NCBI RefSeq assembly: GCF_016894385.1
Contig: NZ_CP069811.1
Span: 1,588,501 to 1,652,500, forward strand
Length of the DNA stretch: 64,000 nucleotides
Reading direction: 5' to 3'
Origin: Cupriavidus oxalaticus
GTDB taxonomy: Bacteria > Pseudomonadota > Gammaproteobacteria > Burkholderiales > Burkholderiaceae
Program-made: the position numbers and the translations under genes
Notes under the pieces: generated by a model
Databases searched by the model: none
Seen by the model: only the letters and a program-made list of their open reading frames with translations
What the model was told of the DNA's origin: nothing
Shown here: piece after piece, positions 15,662 to 25,251 of the stretch
Layout of the letters: each line of letters begins with the position of its first letter
How positions within the stretch are numbered: position 1 is the stretch's first letter

Positions 15662-16669
15662 ATGTCCTACTACCTGCGCAGCGCCAGCCTTACCAACTAC
15701 GTCGAAGTGGCCCGCGCCGTCGGCCTCGATCCGCACCAGCAGATGCGCGCGGCCAGGATCAGCCGCGACGTGCTGCTCGATCCCGATATCCGCATCCCCG
15801 CCGCGCTGGTCGGGCGCCTGCTGGATGCCTCGGCACGCGCCGCGCAGGTGGACGACTTCGGCCTGCGCATGGCGGAGCTGCGCCAGTTCTCGAACCTGGG
15901 GCCGCTGGCCTTCGTGGTGCGCGAGCAGCCCACGCTGCGCCGCGCGCTGGAGTCCATGGTGCGATACATGGGCCTGCAGAACGAATCGCTGGCCATGCGC
16001 CTGGAGGAATCCGAAGGGCTGGTCATCATCCGGCTCCATGTCCTGAGCGAGGAGTCCGGCGTGCTGCGCCAGGCCACCGACCTTGCCGTGGGCGTGATGT
16101 TCCGCATGCTGAGCCTGTTCCTGGGCACCTCGTGGCGCCCGCGCAGCATCTGCTTCACGCATCCGGCGCCCGCCAGCGTGGCCACCTGCATGCGGGTGTT
16201 CGGCATCGAACCGCTGTTCAACCAGGATTTCGACGGCATCGTCTGCGCCGCCGCCGACCTGGAAGCCCCGCTGCCGTCCTACGATCCGGCGATGGCAGGC
16301 CAGGTCAAGCGCTACCTTGGCAGCCTGCTGGCGCAGGCCAACGCCACCGCGCCGGACAAGGTGCGCAAGCTGGTCTATGTGCTGCTGCCCACCGGCATGT
16401 GCTCGGTCGACCGGGTGGCGCAGCACCTGGGGGTCGACCGGCGCACCATCCACCGCCGCCTGGCGCGCGAGCAGACCAGCTATTCCGAGATCCTGAACCA
16501 GGTGCGTGCGGGGCTGGTGGTCAGCTATATCGAGAACCCGGACAGGCCGTTGTCGGAGGTGGCGACGCTGCTGGGATTTACTTCACTGAGCACGTTTTCG
16601 CGCTGGTTCAGCGGCGAGTTTGGCTGCAGCGTGTCGAAGTGGCGGTCGCGGCAAGCGCAGCCCGTGTAG
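15662..16669 (+). CDS. AraC-family transcriptional regulator (second of a tandem pair)
   Basis: A 335-residue paralogue of the preceding gene with the same layout: Arabinose_bd-type sensor domain and C-terminal AraC DNA-binding domain (VAQHLGVDRRTIHRRLAREQTSYSEIL, VATLLGFTSLSTFSRWFS). The two proteins share length, domain order and many positions (for example GLRMAE.RQ, SFTHPAP/CFTHPAP, FDGIVC), pointing to an old tandem duplication followed by divergence. It begins 48 bp after the first. The pair may respond to related ligands or compete at the same operator upstream of the quinone-reductase operon. Confidence 0.87.
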   Translation: MSYYLRSASLTNYVEVARAVGLDPHQQMRAARISRDVLLDPDIRIPAALVGRLLDASARAAQVDDFGLRMAELRQFSNLGPLAFVVREQPTLRRALESMVRYMGLQNESLAMRLEESEGLVIIRLHVLSEESGVLRQATDLAVGVMFRMLSLFLGTSWRPRSICFTHPAPASVATCMRVFGIEPLFNQDFDGIVCAAADLEAPLPSYDPAMAGQVKRYLGSLLAQANATAPDKVRKLVYVLLPTGMCSVDRVAQHLGVDRRTIHRRLAREQTSYSEILNQVRAGLVVSYIENPDRPLSEVATLLGFTSLSTFSRWFSGEFGCSVSKWRSRQAQPV

Positions 16670-16687
16670 GCGCGGGGCGCGCCGGGA

Positions 16688-17170
16688 TCAAGTTCCGCGC
16701 CGGGCCGCCTCGATTTTTGCGATATCGATTTTCCGCATCGTCATCATCGCTTCGAAGGCGCGCTTGGCCGCGGCGGGATCGGAATCGAATACCGCCGCGG
16801 TCAGCGCGCGCGGCGTGATCTGCCACGACAATCCCCAGCGGTCCTTGCACCAGCCGCATTCGCTTTCCTGCCCGCCATTGCCGACGATGGCGTTCCACAG
16901 GCGGTCGGTTTCGGCCTGGTCGTCCGTTGCGATCTGGAAGGAAAACGCCCCGCTGTGCTTGAAATGCGGGCCGCCGTTGAGGCCGAGGCAGGGAATGCCG
17001 GCAACGGTGAACTCGACCGTCAGGACATCGCCTTGCTTGCCGTCGGGATAGTCGCCGGGAGCGCGGTGGACAGCCTTGACAGCGCTGTCGGGGAACGTCT
17101 CGGCATAGAAGTTCGCGGCATCCAGCGCGTCGCGGTCGTACCACAAACAGATCGTATTCTTGCTCGGCAT
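16688..17170 (-). CDS. VOC-family protein (PhnB / 3-demethylubiquinone methyltransferase-like)
   Basis: A 160-residue protein of the glyoxalase/VOC fold, PhnB-like subgroup. It shows NTICLWYDRDALDAANFYAETFPDS, the motif LGLNGGPHFKHSGAFSF, and ECGWCKDRWGLSWQI, which are usual for this group (often misannotated as 3-demethylubiquinone-9 3-methyltransferase). The start at 17170 is supported by CAGGAGACACAAC immediately upstream; the longer frame is rejected. It is convergent with the second AraC gene (18 bp gap). The substrate is unknown. Confidence 0.82.
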   Translation of the reverse strand: MPSKNTICLWYDRDALDAANFYAETFPDSAVKAVHRAPGDYPDGKQGDVLTVEFTVAGIPCLGLNGGPHFKHSGAFSFQIATDDQAETDRLWNAIVGNGGQESECGWCKDRWGLSWQITPRALTAAVFDSDPAAAKRAFEAMMTMRKIDIAKIEAARRGT

Positions 17171-17573
17171 GTTGTGTCTCCTGGAAAGGTGAGCACGGGG
17201 CATCCGTGGTCGTCGAACACTAAAAAGCGTCGGCCGGAGCACGGTGTGCCGGTCGTCCGCTCAGGCATCGATATTAGTCCCGACAAACCCTGCCCCGTTC
17301 CGGCCATGGGTCAGGCGCCACATTTCTTATCGTGAAAGCGTCGCTTGTTGAGCATTGCAGGGATCCGTGACCGTCGCCTATGCTGTCCTAACCGGCAGGA
17401 CTAACCTGTACAGAACAAGGCATGCCTGAACAATAACAAGGGGAAATTCCCCAAAAGCGGGCTGATGCGAGAAGCATGCGCCGTCCGCACGATCGGCCTG
17501 GCTGGAATCACGGGGTGAAACCATCGCACGCGGTGCCGTACCGGCCGTGGGCGAGATACTCCGTTGACAAAAC
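17171..17573. other. Intergenic region without recognised gene
   Basis: About 400 bp between divergent genes, somewhat poorer in GC around 17210-17470 than the flanks. It must hold the promoters of the VOC gene and of the rightward 465-aa gene. No operator, hairpin with T-tail, or small coding frame was recognised. Confidence 0.5.
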
Positions 17574-18971
17574 ATGGCCGATGCATTCCTGTTCAGCAAG
17601 CCTTTCACGTTTCTCGCCTGTCCCGGCATGTCCGAAGTCAGGGCCGGTGTCGATGCGCTCGAATCCCTGCCCGGGCATATGTTCTGGCTCGAGAACGAGG
17701 ACTTCATCCGCCACGTCCACGTGCCGGACTTCCTCGCGCAGAGCCGAGCCGCGCTCGAGGCCGTGATGCCCGGTGGGGCCGCGCTGGTCGACGCGAAGGC
17801 CGCCGAGATCCGGCGCAGCACGCATCTCATCCCTGCCTTGCAGCGCCTCGATGCGGAAGCGGCCGCCGCCGCCCACTCGTATTGCTACTGGCGCTATTCC
17901 GCCGATGTACTCGGGCGCTCGCAAGGCATTCCGCGCAGCGCAATCGAGCGCCAGTTCGACCGCGCGGTCGCGCCGCGCGACGGTGCGCACAAGCTGGAAT
18001 GGACCTGTCCATGCTGCGATGGCCAGGCGCACTACCAGGTCGACGGACTGCTTGCATCGCAACGCGCCTCGCGCCAGGGTGGCTTTTCGGTGGAATGCCC
18101 GCATTGCGGGCACCGGGAACGCCTCTATGCCGGCTTCCTGCACGCGGGCCGCCTGGAGTGCCGCTGCAGTGTCTGCACCAGCTTTATCCAGACGCTGGCA
18201 GGCCAGCTTGCCAGGCCCGCGCGCAAGCTGGCGGGCGGCCTGGAAGCGTTTGCCTGGAAGCACGCCGTCGATGCCGTCGCCGAGATCCAGGAACTGAAGG
18301 AAACCGCCTTGCAGCGGCTGGCGCGTGGCGAGAGCCCTTCGGACAACGCGATGGCATTTGCGCATGCCGTGCAGGCGGACAGCGGCCGCCCCCTTCCGGA
18401 TATCCTCGGCCAGATCGATCCCACGCTCGAGGGCCGGTTCGACAAGAACCCGCGGGTGTGGGCCCTGCTGTGCGAGCTGCTGCAGGAAGGCGTGCTCGAC
18501 TGCCAATGCACGATCTATGACCAGGAAGGGTGCCAGCGGGTGGCGCTGGAGCTTGCGTTGCTCGACGACGATCCGGCCGCGGCCAACCCCGCGGCCCACG
18601 AGCAGCTCGGTACGCTGCTGCATGGCTACCAGCCACTGGAGCACGACGCCTTCATCGGCTGGCTGCAGGCGCTGAAGCACTTGCGGCTGTGCGCGGCGCG
18701 TTTCAATGTCGCCGTCGACGTGTCGTGGCAGCCCAGCGTAGAGCATTGCCGCATCCTGACCGCGCGGCAGCCGGATGGCCTGGCCCCTGCCGGCACGCAT
18801 GCCGGCGCCACAGGGCGCTTGCAGCCCGCGCCGCGCCTGCGGCGCCCGGAACGGCCGGTGTACCTGGATGCCGAACTGGAGGCGGTGCGGCTTCTGAAGT
18901 CCCTCGGGTATATCGTGTTCAGTCCGGAAGATATCCGCTCGCAACAGGACAATCTGGAAGACATTGCATAG
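17574..18971 (+). CDS. Uncharacterised zinc-ribbon-containing protein
   Basis: A 465-residue soluble protein of no family I recognise. Its middle holds paired cysteine motifs, CPCCDG, CPHCGH and CRCSVC, spaced about 25-40 residues apart, which should bind one or two zinc ions. The sequence around these looks cytosolic, with no signal peptide or membrane span. The C-terminal third is helical and Ala/Leu-rich. It stands alone, 154 bp before the cyclase/ATPase gene, which itself begins with zinc ribbons. The ATG at 17574 is weakly supported: no strong Shine-Dalgarno is visible. Possible roles (nucleic-acid binding, metal sensing) are guesses. Confidence 0.7.
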   Translation: MADAFLFSKPFTFLACPGMSEVRAGVDALESLPGHMFWLENEDFIRHVHVPDFLAQSRAALEAVMPGGAALVDAKAAEIRRSTHLIPALQRLDAEAAAAAHSYCYWRYSADVLGRSQGIPRSAIERQFDRAVAPRDGAHKLEWTCPCCDGQAHYQVDGLLASQRASRQGGFSVECPHCGHRERLYAGFLHAGRLECRCSVCTSFIQTLAGQLARPARKLAGGLEAFAWKHAVDAVAEIQELKETALQRLARGESPSDNAMAFAHAVQADSGRPLPDILGQIDPTLEGRFDKNPRVWALLCELLQEGVLDCQCTIYDQEGCQRVALELALLDDDPAAANPAAHEQLGTLLHGYQPLEHDAFIGWLQALKHLRLCAARFNVAVDVSWQPSVEHCRILTARQPDGLAPAGTHAGATGRLQPAPRLRRPERPVYLDAELEAVRLLKSLGYIVFSPEDIRSQQDNLEDIA

Positions 18972-19125
18972 CCCCGCCGCCGAACTGAAACCGGACGTCG
19001 CCGGCGCGCTTCGACGCTGGCTTGCCCGCCGGTTCCGGCCGATGGCGGCGTCCCCTGGCGGCACCTCTTGCGATGGACGCCTTTGCGCACTAATCCTATG
19101 AAGGAAGCGTCCCCGAGGAGGCCCC

Positions 19126-22100
19126 ATGGCGCAGTGCACAAAGTGCGGATGCGATAACACCGCCGGGGCCAACTTTTGCCAGCAGTGCGGCAGCGCCCTC
19201 GCCCGCCAGTGCCGCCGCTGCGGCCAAGCCCTGGCGCCGGCGGCGCGCTTCTGCAGTGCTTGCGGCGAACCTTGCAGCGACATGGCAACCGCTGCACCCA
19301 CCGCGCCGGTCTCCTACACGCCGGCGCATCTGGCGGAGCGCATCCGCAGCGAGCAGGCCGCGCTGGAAGCCCGTGGCGAGGCCGCCGGCGAGCGCAAGAC
19401 CATCACCGTGCTGTTCGCCGACATGGCCGGCTCGACCGCCCTGATCCATGACCTGGACCCGGAGGACGCCCACCGGCTGATCACGCCGGTGATCGACCTG
19501 ATGATGGAGGCGGTGCATTACTACGAGGGCTATGTCGCCAAGTCGCTGGGCGACGGCATCCTGGCGCTGTTCGGCGCGCCGATCGCGCACGAGGACCATC
19601 CCCAGCGTGCGCTGTACGCCGCGCTGCGCATGCAGAAGGCGATGCAGCGCCACAGCGACCGGCTCAGGCTGGAGCAAGGCATTTCGCTGCAGATCCGGGT
19701 CGGCATCCACACCGGCGAGGTGGTGGTGCGTTCGATCCGCAAGGACGACCTGCACACCGATTACGACCCGGTCGGCCACACCATCCACATTGCCTCGCGC
19801 ATGGAGACCATGGCCGCGCTGTCGTCGATCTTTGTCAGCGAATCCACGCATCGGCTCGCCGAAGGGTATTTCGCGTTCAAGCCGCTTGGCGTTGCGCAGG
19901 TCAAGGGCATCCCGATGCCGCTGGCCGTGTACGAGCTGACCGGCATCGGGCCGCTGCGCACGCGCATGCAGGTGGCGGCGCACCGCGGCCTTGCGTGCTT
20001 CGTCGGGCGGGACATGGAACTGGAGACGCTGCAGCAGGCGCTGCAGCGGTCCGTCGGCGGACATGGGCAGATCGTGGCGGTAGTCGGCGAGGCCGGCGTC
20101 GGCAAATCGCGGCTCTTCCACGAATTCAAGGCGCGCGCACCCGGCAGCTGCCTGGCGCTGGAGACGTTCTCGGTGTCCCATGGCAAGGCCTTTGCCTATC
20201 TGCCGCTGATCGAGCTGGTCAAGAACTACTTCCAGATCGAGGCCCACGACGACGAACGGAAGTGCCGCGAGAAGGTCGCGGGCCGCGTGGTGATGCTCGA
20301 CCGGGCCCTGGAAGACGTGCTGCCATACCTGCTGCACCTGCTGGGCATCAGCGAGCCCGGCTCGGCATTGCCGAACATGGATCCCCTGATCCGGCGCCAG
20401 CGCACGTTCGAGGCGATCACCAGCCTGCTGGCGCGCGAGAGCCGCAACCAGCCGCTGGTGCTGTTGTTCGAGGACCTGCAATGGCTGGACAGCGAGACCG
20501 AAGCCTTCCTGGATGTACTGGTCGAGCGCCTTGCCGGCGCCAGGATCCTGCTGCTGCTGAACTACCGGCCCGAGTACCAGCATGGCTGGAGCCATATGGA
20601 CTGCTACACGCCGCTGCGGCTGGACCCGCTGGGCCTGGCGGAAGCCGGGCAACTGCTCACCGCGCTCCTTGGCGACGATCCGGCGCTGGTGGCCCTCAAG
20701 CGCCTTATCCTGGCAAAGACCGAGGGCAATCCCTTCTTCATGGAGGAGGTGGTGCAAACCCTGTGCGAGGAGAAAGCGCTGCTTGGCGAGCCGGGCCATT
20801 ACCACATCGAGCAGACACCCGCGGCGCTGCATATCCCGACAACGGTGCAAGGCGTGCTTGCCGCCCGCATCGACCGCCTGTCCCGTGCCGAAAAGGACTT
20901 GCTGCAAACGCTGGCCGTGATCGGCAAGGAGTTTTCCCTCAGCCTGATCCAGCGCGTGGTCGTGCAGCCGGACGAGCAGTTGCGCCTGCTCCTCGCCCAG
21001 CTGGAGGCGGGGGAATTCATCTATGAGCGGCCGGCGTTCCCCGACACCGAATACACGTTCAAGCACGCGCTGACCCAGGAGGTGGCCGGCAACAGCCTGC
21101 TCACGGAGCAACGCACCGCGCTGCACCAGCGCACGGCCCAGGCAATCGAGGCGCTCTTCCAGAACCAGTTGAAGGATCACTACGGCGAACTGGCCCGGCA
21201 CTACAGCCTCAGCGGCAACGGTCCGAAGGCAGTGGAATACCTGCAGTACACGGGACAGCAGGCCGTCCAGCGCTCCGCCTACCACGAGGCGATCAGCCAC
21301 CTGAGCGCCGCGCTGGAGTTGCTCGGCCGCCAGCCGGATACCCCGGAACGCGCGCACCAGGAGCTCGTGCTGCGGCTGGCCATCGGGCCGGCGCTGATCG
21401 CCGCCCGGGGCTTTGCCGCCCCCGAAGTGGAGGCGACCTACAGCCGCGCGCTGGCCCTGTGCGGCCAGGGCGGCGACACGCCACAGCTGTTTCCGACGCT
21501 GGTCGGGCTGCGTACCTATTTCTCGCTGCGCGCGGAACATGCGAAGGCTTACCGGCTCGGCAAGCAGCTGCTGCGGCTGGCCAGGCAGACGAACGACCCG
21601 GAGCAGACGGGAGAAGCGCATGTCGCGCTCGGGATGACCGCGTATTACTCCGGAAGATTCGGCGTCGCGCATGCCCATCTGCGCGATGCCCTTGCACTCT
21701 ATGGCGCAGGACCGCATCTCGCCCACCTGAATGTCCATGGCGTGGATCCGGAAGTGCGCGCCCTGTCGGCTTCGGCGCTCGTGCTCTGGGCGCTTGGCTA
21801 TCCCGACCAGGCCCTCCGGTGCGCGCAGGACGGGCTTGCGCTGGCGCGGCAGATATCCCACCCCTTCAGCCTGGCGCATGCCCTGTGCCAGGCAGCAGAA
21901 CTGCACCAGTTCCGCCGCGAGCCCCAGCTCACGCAAGAATGTGCCGACGCTGCCATCACACTGTCGACCGAGCAGGGTTTCCCGCTCTGGCACGCGTGGA
22001 CGACGCTCCTGAGCGGCTGGGCGCTGGCGGAACAGGGGCAGCAACCGGCAGGCATCGCGCTGATGCAGGAAGGGCTGGCGGCCTATCACGCCACGGGCGC

Positions 22101-22518
22101 GGTACTGGGCAATTCGCACTTCCAGTGCCTGCTGGCCCATGCCTACGGACGCCAGGGACAATGGCAGGCGGGGCTGGACGCGCTTGCAGCGGCCAAAGAC
22201 GCGGTGGATCAGACCGGCGAGCACTATTGCGAAGCGGAGTGGCACCGTATCAAGGGCGAGTTGATACGGCAACGCGCGGCGGCCGGGGAGCAACCTGAAG
22301 ACGAGGCGCAAGCGCAAGCGTGTTTCCACAAGGCGATCGAAGTCGCTCGCCACCAGCATGCCAGGTCGCTGGAATTGCGGGCCGCGCTGGATCTGGCGCA
22401 GCTATGGCGGCAGCAAGGCCAGGAGCCAGCCGCTACCCGGTTGCTGGCGGACATCCGGGCTGGATTTACCGAAGGCTTCGACAGCGCTGACATGCAGGCC
22501 GTGCTTGCGTATCGTTGA
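19126..22518 (+). CDS. Zinc-ribbon / class III nucleotide cyclase / AAA-like ATPase / TPR signalling protein
   Basis: A 1,130-residue multidomain protein. Residues 1-50 carry two zinc ribbons (CTKCGC...CQQCG and CRRCGQ...CSACGEPC). A class III adenylate/guanylate cyclase domain follows (about 85-270) with the metal-binding aspartates in VLFADMAGSTALI and SLGDGILALFG and the later DPVGHTIHIASRM. Then comes a STAND-type ATPase (P-loop VGEAGVGKSRLFHEF, Walker B region LVLLFEDLQWLDSET). The C-terminal ~450 residues are TPR-like helical repeats. Such proteins are found in Burkholderiales and Rhizobiales as signalling hubs of unknown input. The cyclase metal ligands look intact, so activity is plausible; the cognate nucleotide is unclear. 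Confidence 0.88.
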   Translation: MAQCTKCGCDNTAGANFCQQCGSALARQCRRCGQALAPAARFCSACGEPCSDMATAAPTAPVSYTPAHLAERIRSEQAALEARGEAAGERKTITVLFADMAGSTALIHDLDPEDAHRLITPVIDLMMEAVHYYEGYVAKSLGDGILALFGAPIAHEDHPQRALYAALRMQKAMQRHSDRLRLEQGISLQIRVGIHTGEVVVRSIRKDDLHTDYDPVGHTIHIASRMETMAALSSIFVSESTHRLAEGYFAFKPLGVAQVKGIPMPLAVYELTGIGPLRTRMQVAAHRGLACFVGRDMELETLQQALQRSVGGHGQIVAVVGEAGVGKSRLFHEFKARAPGSCLALETFSVSHGKAFAYLPLIELVKNYFQIEAHDDERKCREKVAGRVVMLDRALEDVLPYLLHLLGISEPGSALPNMDPLIRRQRTFEAITSLLARESRNQPLVLLFEDLQWLDSETEAFLDVLVERLAGARILLLLNYRPEYQHGWSHMDCYTPLRLDPLGLAEAGQLLTALLGDDPALVALKRLILAKTEGNPFFMEEVVQTLCEEKALLGEPGHYHIEQTPAALHIPTTVQGVLAARIDRLSRAEKDLLQTLAVIGKEFSLSLIQRVVVQPDEQLRLLLAQLEAGEFIYERPAFPDTEYTFKHALTQEVAGNSLLTEQRTALHQRTAQAIEALFQNQLKDHYGELARHYSLSGNGPKAVEYLQYTGQQAVQRSAYHEAISHLSAALELLGRQPDTPERAHQELVLRLAIGPALIAARGFAAPEVEATYSRALALCGQGGDTPQLFPTLVGLRTYFSLRAEHAKAYRLGKQLLRLARQTNDPEQTGEAHVALGMTAYYSGRFGVAHAHLRDALALYGAGPHLAHLNVHGVDPEVRALSASALVLWALGYPDQALRCAQDGLALARQISHPFSLAHALCQAAELHQFRREPQLTQECADAAITLSTEQGFPLWHAWTTLLSGWALAEQGQQPAGIALMQEGLAAYHATGAVLGNSHFQCLLAHAYGRQGQWQAGLDALAAAKDAVDQTGEHYCEAEWHRIKGELIRQRAAAGEQPEDEAQAQACFHKAIEVARHQHARSLELRAALDLAQLWRQQGQEPAATRLLADIRAGFTEGFDSADMQAVLAYR

Positions 22519-22522
22519 TGCC

Positions 22523-23761
22523 ATGCCAGCGCCCGCATTCCATGAACAGGCAGGCGCGGCGGCCTTCACGATCCTGTTCGGCGCCTTCGATCGCCACAAC
22601 TTCGGCGACCTGCTGCTCGCGCATGTGGTGCGACGCATGATCCGCCGGCACGGTCCCTATGCCAATCTCCGTTACGGAGGCCTTGCCGGGCGCGACCTCA
22701 GGCCCCATGGCGGCCATCGGGTCCACGCCCTCGCGCGTCTTTCCGCCACCGTGGGCGACGCCGCCGTCGATGTCATCCACGTGGGCGGCGAAATCCTGAC
22801 CTGCTCGCTGTGGGAGGCGGCCGTGATGCTGCTGCCGCCCGGGCAGGCCGAGGCAGTGGTGGCGCAGCTCGATAGCCGGCCGCACGCGCGAACGGCGTGG
22901 GCGCGCGACCAGTTAGGCGTGCCGGACCTTGTTCCCTACCTGTTGCCTGAGAACCTGTTTGCCAACCTCAGGCGCGTGATCGTTCACGCGGCCGGCGGCA
23001 TTGACCTTGGATCGGTCGAGCCCGGCATGCGGGCCGAGGTGGTGGCCAAGCTTGGTGCCGCCACCAGTGTCGGCGCAAGGGACCGGCAAACCCGGTCCGT
23101 GCTCGCCGGCAACGGCATCGATTGCCGCCTGGAGCCGGATCCGGCGGTGCTGGTGGCGGAGCTGTTCGGCGAGCGCATCCGCCGGCGCGCCGGCCATGGC
23201 GAATGCGCCCGCATCGGGTCGGGTTTCCCGGGCGGATACCTGGCGGTGCAGTGCAGCGCTGATTTTGGCGACGACGAAACCCTGTCACAGCTGGCGTCGC
23301 AACTCGAACGCGTTGCCCGGGACCGGCACCTGGGCGTGGTGCTGTTCCGCGCCGGTGCCGCGCCATGGCATGACAGCCTGGCTTGCTACCGGCGCCTCGC
23401 CGCGCGGTTGTGCGGCACGCCCGTTGCGCTCTTTCGCTCGCTTGAGCTGTGGGATATCTGCGCGCTGATCGCGCACAGCCAGGGCTTCATCGGCAGCAGC
23501 CTGCACGGCGGCATTGTCGCGGGCGCCTTTGCCTTGCCGAGACTGGGCCTGCTGCGGCCCGCGCAAGCGCCCGAAGCCAGCAAGCAGGTTGCGTTCGCCG
23601 CGGCCTGGGGCGCGGCCGGCGCGCCAGCGGCCGTGCCCGTGGAGAAGCTTGCGGCGGGCATGGACCAGGCGTTGGCAATCGGACCCGCACAGCGCACGGA
23701 GCTGGCCCGGGAATGGGCCGCGGCATGCCGGGCCGCATTCAGGCTGGTTCAGGACGGATAG
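22523..23761 (+). CDS. Polysaccharide pyruvyl transferase family protein
   Basis: A 412-residue protein starting at ATG 22523, 4 bp after the stop of the cyclase gene, so the two are probably cotranscribed. It has the family opening FGAFDRHNFGDLLLAHVVRRMI, a glycine-rich middle GGIDLGS and SVGARDRQTRSVL, and the late motif FIGSSLHGGIVAGAFALPRL. These features belong to the CsaB/WcaK fold, which adds pyruvyl groups to cell-surface sugars. Other glycan genes are missing here, so a surface-glycan role is uncertain; it might modify another acceptor linked to the signalling protein. Confidence 0.78.
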   Translation: MPAPAFHEQAGAAAFTILFGAFDRHNFGDLLLAHVVRRMIRRHGPYANLRYGGLAGRDLRPHGGHRVHALARLSATVGDAAVDVIHVGGEILTCSLWEAAVMLLPPGQAEAVVAQLDSRPHARTAWARDQLGVPDLVPYLLPENLFANLRRVIVHAAGGIDLGSVEPGMRAEVVAKLGAATSVGARDRQTRSVLAGNGIDCRLEPDPAVLVAELFGERIRRRAGHGECARIGSGFPGGYLAVQCSADFGDDETLSQLASQLERVARDRHLGVVLFRAGAAPWHDSLACYRRLAARLCGTPVALFRSLELWDICALIAHSQGFIGSSLHGGIVAGAFALPRLGLLRPAQAPEASKQVAFAAAWGAAGAPAAVPVEKLAAGMDQALAIGPAQRTELAREWAAACRAAFRLVQDG

Positions 23762-23831
23762 TTCCCGCAGCAGTGATCCACTGGGCAGTCGAATCGAAAC
23801 TTTCGGCAAGGCCTGTGGTTCTAATTTTTGT

Positions 23832-24518
23832 ATGCCTAGCAAATTGTCTGCCAATCGGCACGCCATCTGGTTCTGGTTAGCGGTGGGCACCCTGGCGGTG
23901 CTGGTCGCACTGGTCGCGCTCTCGCCTCCCTTCAAGGATCTGGCCGACCAGGCCATCGGTTGGGCGCAGGCGACGATGGAGCAGCACCCCGGCGCTGGCG
24001 TACTTGTCTTCTTCCTGTTTTCGGCCGTGTCCGCCATGCTTGCCTTCGCCTCGAGCGTGGTCCTGGTGCCGCCGGCCAGCGCGGTGTGGGGCAAGCCGCT
24101 CACCGTTCTGCTCCTCTGGGGTGGCTGGCTGCTGGGCGCTGTTGCCGCCTATGGCATCGGCCGCCTGGCCTATCCATTGCTCGCTCGCAGTGGTTACGCG
24201 GACAAGCTGGCGAAGTACCAGGACTACGTATCCCGGCGCATGAAGTTCTGGGCGGTGCTGCTGTTCTGTATCGCGGTGCCGTCGGAAATTCCCGGTTATC
24301 TGTTTGGCACGATGCGTTACCCCTTCCCGAAATTCCTGGCCGCGATGGCCATCGCCGAAGGGGGCTATGCGTTCGGCATCGTCGTCGCGGGGGAAAGCCT
24401 GGCCGTCGATCGGCCCTTGCCCTTCTTCATCGCCATCGGCGTGCTGGCGGTCGTCGCGATGCTGGCAGGCCTGGCGCTGCGCAGCGCCAGGAAGCGCATG
24501 TCCGGCGGCAACCGCTGA
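23832..24518 (+). CDS. VTT-domain (DedA/SNARE-associated-like) membrane protein
   Basis: A 228-residue inner-membrane protein with about five hydrophobic segments. The VTT core is seen in SSVVLVPPASAVWGKPLTVLLLWGGWLLGAVAAYGIGR and in the late segment VPSEIPGYLFGTMRYPFPKFLAAMAI. The family is linked to lipid scrambling and membrane homeostasis. The chosen ATG (23832) gives the normal length and a typical positively charged start (MPSKLSANRHAIWF); the longer frame reads into the upstream gene out of frame. It lies 70 bp after the pyruvyl-transferase gene and may be in the same operon. Confidence 0.8.
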   Translation: MPSKLSANRHAIWFWLAVGTLAVLVALVALSPPFKDLADQAIGWAQATMEQHPGAGVLVFFLFSAVSAMLAFASSVVLVPPASAVWGKPLTVLLLWGGWLLGAVAAYGIGRLAYPLLARSGYADKLAKYQDYVSRRMKFWAVLLFCIAVPSEIPGYLFGTMRYPFPKFLAAMAIAEGGYAFGIVVAGESLAVDRPLPFFIAIGVLAVVAMLAGLALRSARKRMSGGNR

Positions 24519-24534
24519 AGCGGTTGGCATCGCC

Positions 24535-25251
24535 TCAGTAGGCGAGCTTCGGCATGAACTGACCACGTCCCTCGGGCGTCATGTCGAGCAGGCCCCAAAG
24601 CGCACTGACGGCGTCGCCGGATCGATGGTCCGTGTCAGCCTCCGTTGGCGCCCAGGTAAGGTCGCTGCCCCAGAAGTGGCGGACCGTGCCATTGTCCAGA
24701 CGGAATACGTTGAACGCGGTGTCGTCCCATTCCTCGCCCGGCTTCCCGCCGCTCAACGCCCGAATCTCCGCCGGCAGCTTCGTCGAGTCGCCGAAATAGT
24801 CGGCGTTGTAGCTGTTGCCTGCGGTCGAAAGGAACTGGAGATGTGCCCATCCCCGTTCACGCGCCCACGCGACCAGCCGCGCGATCGGCGACTTGGCGAC
24901 GATATAGAGCGCCGCACGCTGGCCGATATGCCTGGCAGCGCCGTTGACGGAGTCGAGCAAGAGCGTGCACATCGGACACGGCGTGTCGCGGTCCGGGCCA
25001 TACATGAAGCTGTACAGGATCAGGGTGCGATGCGGGCCGAACAGCCTGGACATTGCGACCGTCTCGGGCATGCCGTTCGCGCCGATCCGCTCGAACCGGT
25101 AGTCCTGCGGGACTTCGCCGCCGGGCGGGAGCGCGCGGCGCTGCGCGGCGACAGCCTCGATATGCCTTCGCAACGCCATCTCCTCTTCAAGCAGTGCGCT
25201 GCGCGCCTTGCGGTATTCGGCACTTTCGTTGGGATAAGTGACGTGAGACAT
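24535..25251 (-). CDS. DUF899 family thioredoxin-like protein
   Basis: A 238-residue protein of the DUF899 group, a thioredoxin-fold family. It shows the characteristic LFGPHRTLILYSFMYGPDRDTPCPMCTLLLDS with a CPMC motif at the redox position, WAHLQFLSTAGNSYNADYFGD, and a C-terminal DDTAFNVFRLDNGTVRHFWGSDL. The ATG at 25251 has a GGAGACC upstream. It is convergent with the VTT gene (16 bp gap). The function of the family is unsettled; a thiol-redox role is suggested by the fold and the CPMC motif. Confidence 0.85.
   Translation of the reverse strand: MSHVTYPNESAEYRKARSALLEEEMALRRHIEAVAAQRRALPPGGEVPQDYRFERIGANGMPETVAMSRLFGPHRTLILYSFMYGPDRDTPCPMCTLLLDSVNGAARHIGQRAALYIVAKSPIARLVAWARERGWAHLQFLSTAGNSYNADYFGDSTKLPAEIRALSGGKPGEEWDDTAFNVFRLDNGTVRHFWGSDLTWAPTEADTDHRSGDAVSALWGLLDMTPEGRGQFMPKLAY

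Noticed and set aside
14267..16453. 728-codon leftward frame across the AraC pair
   Set aside because: It crosses two genes on the other strand, has no family motifs, and is an effect of GC-rich third positions.
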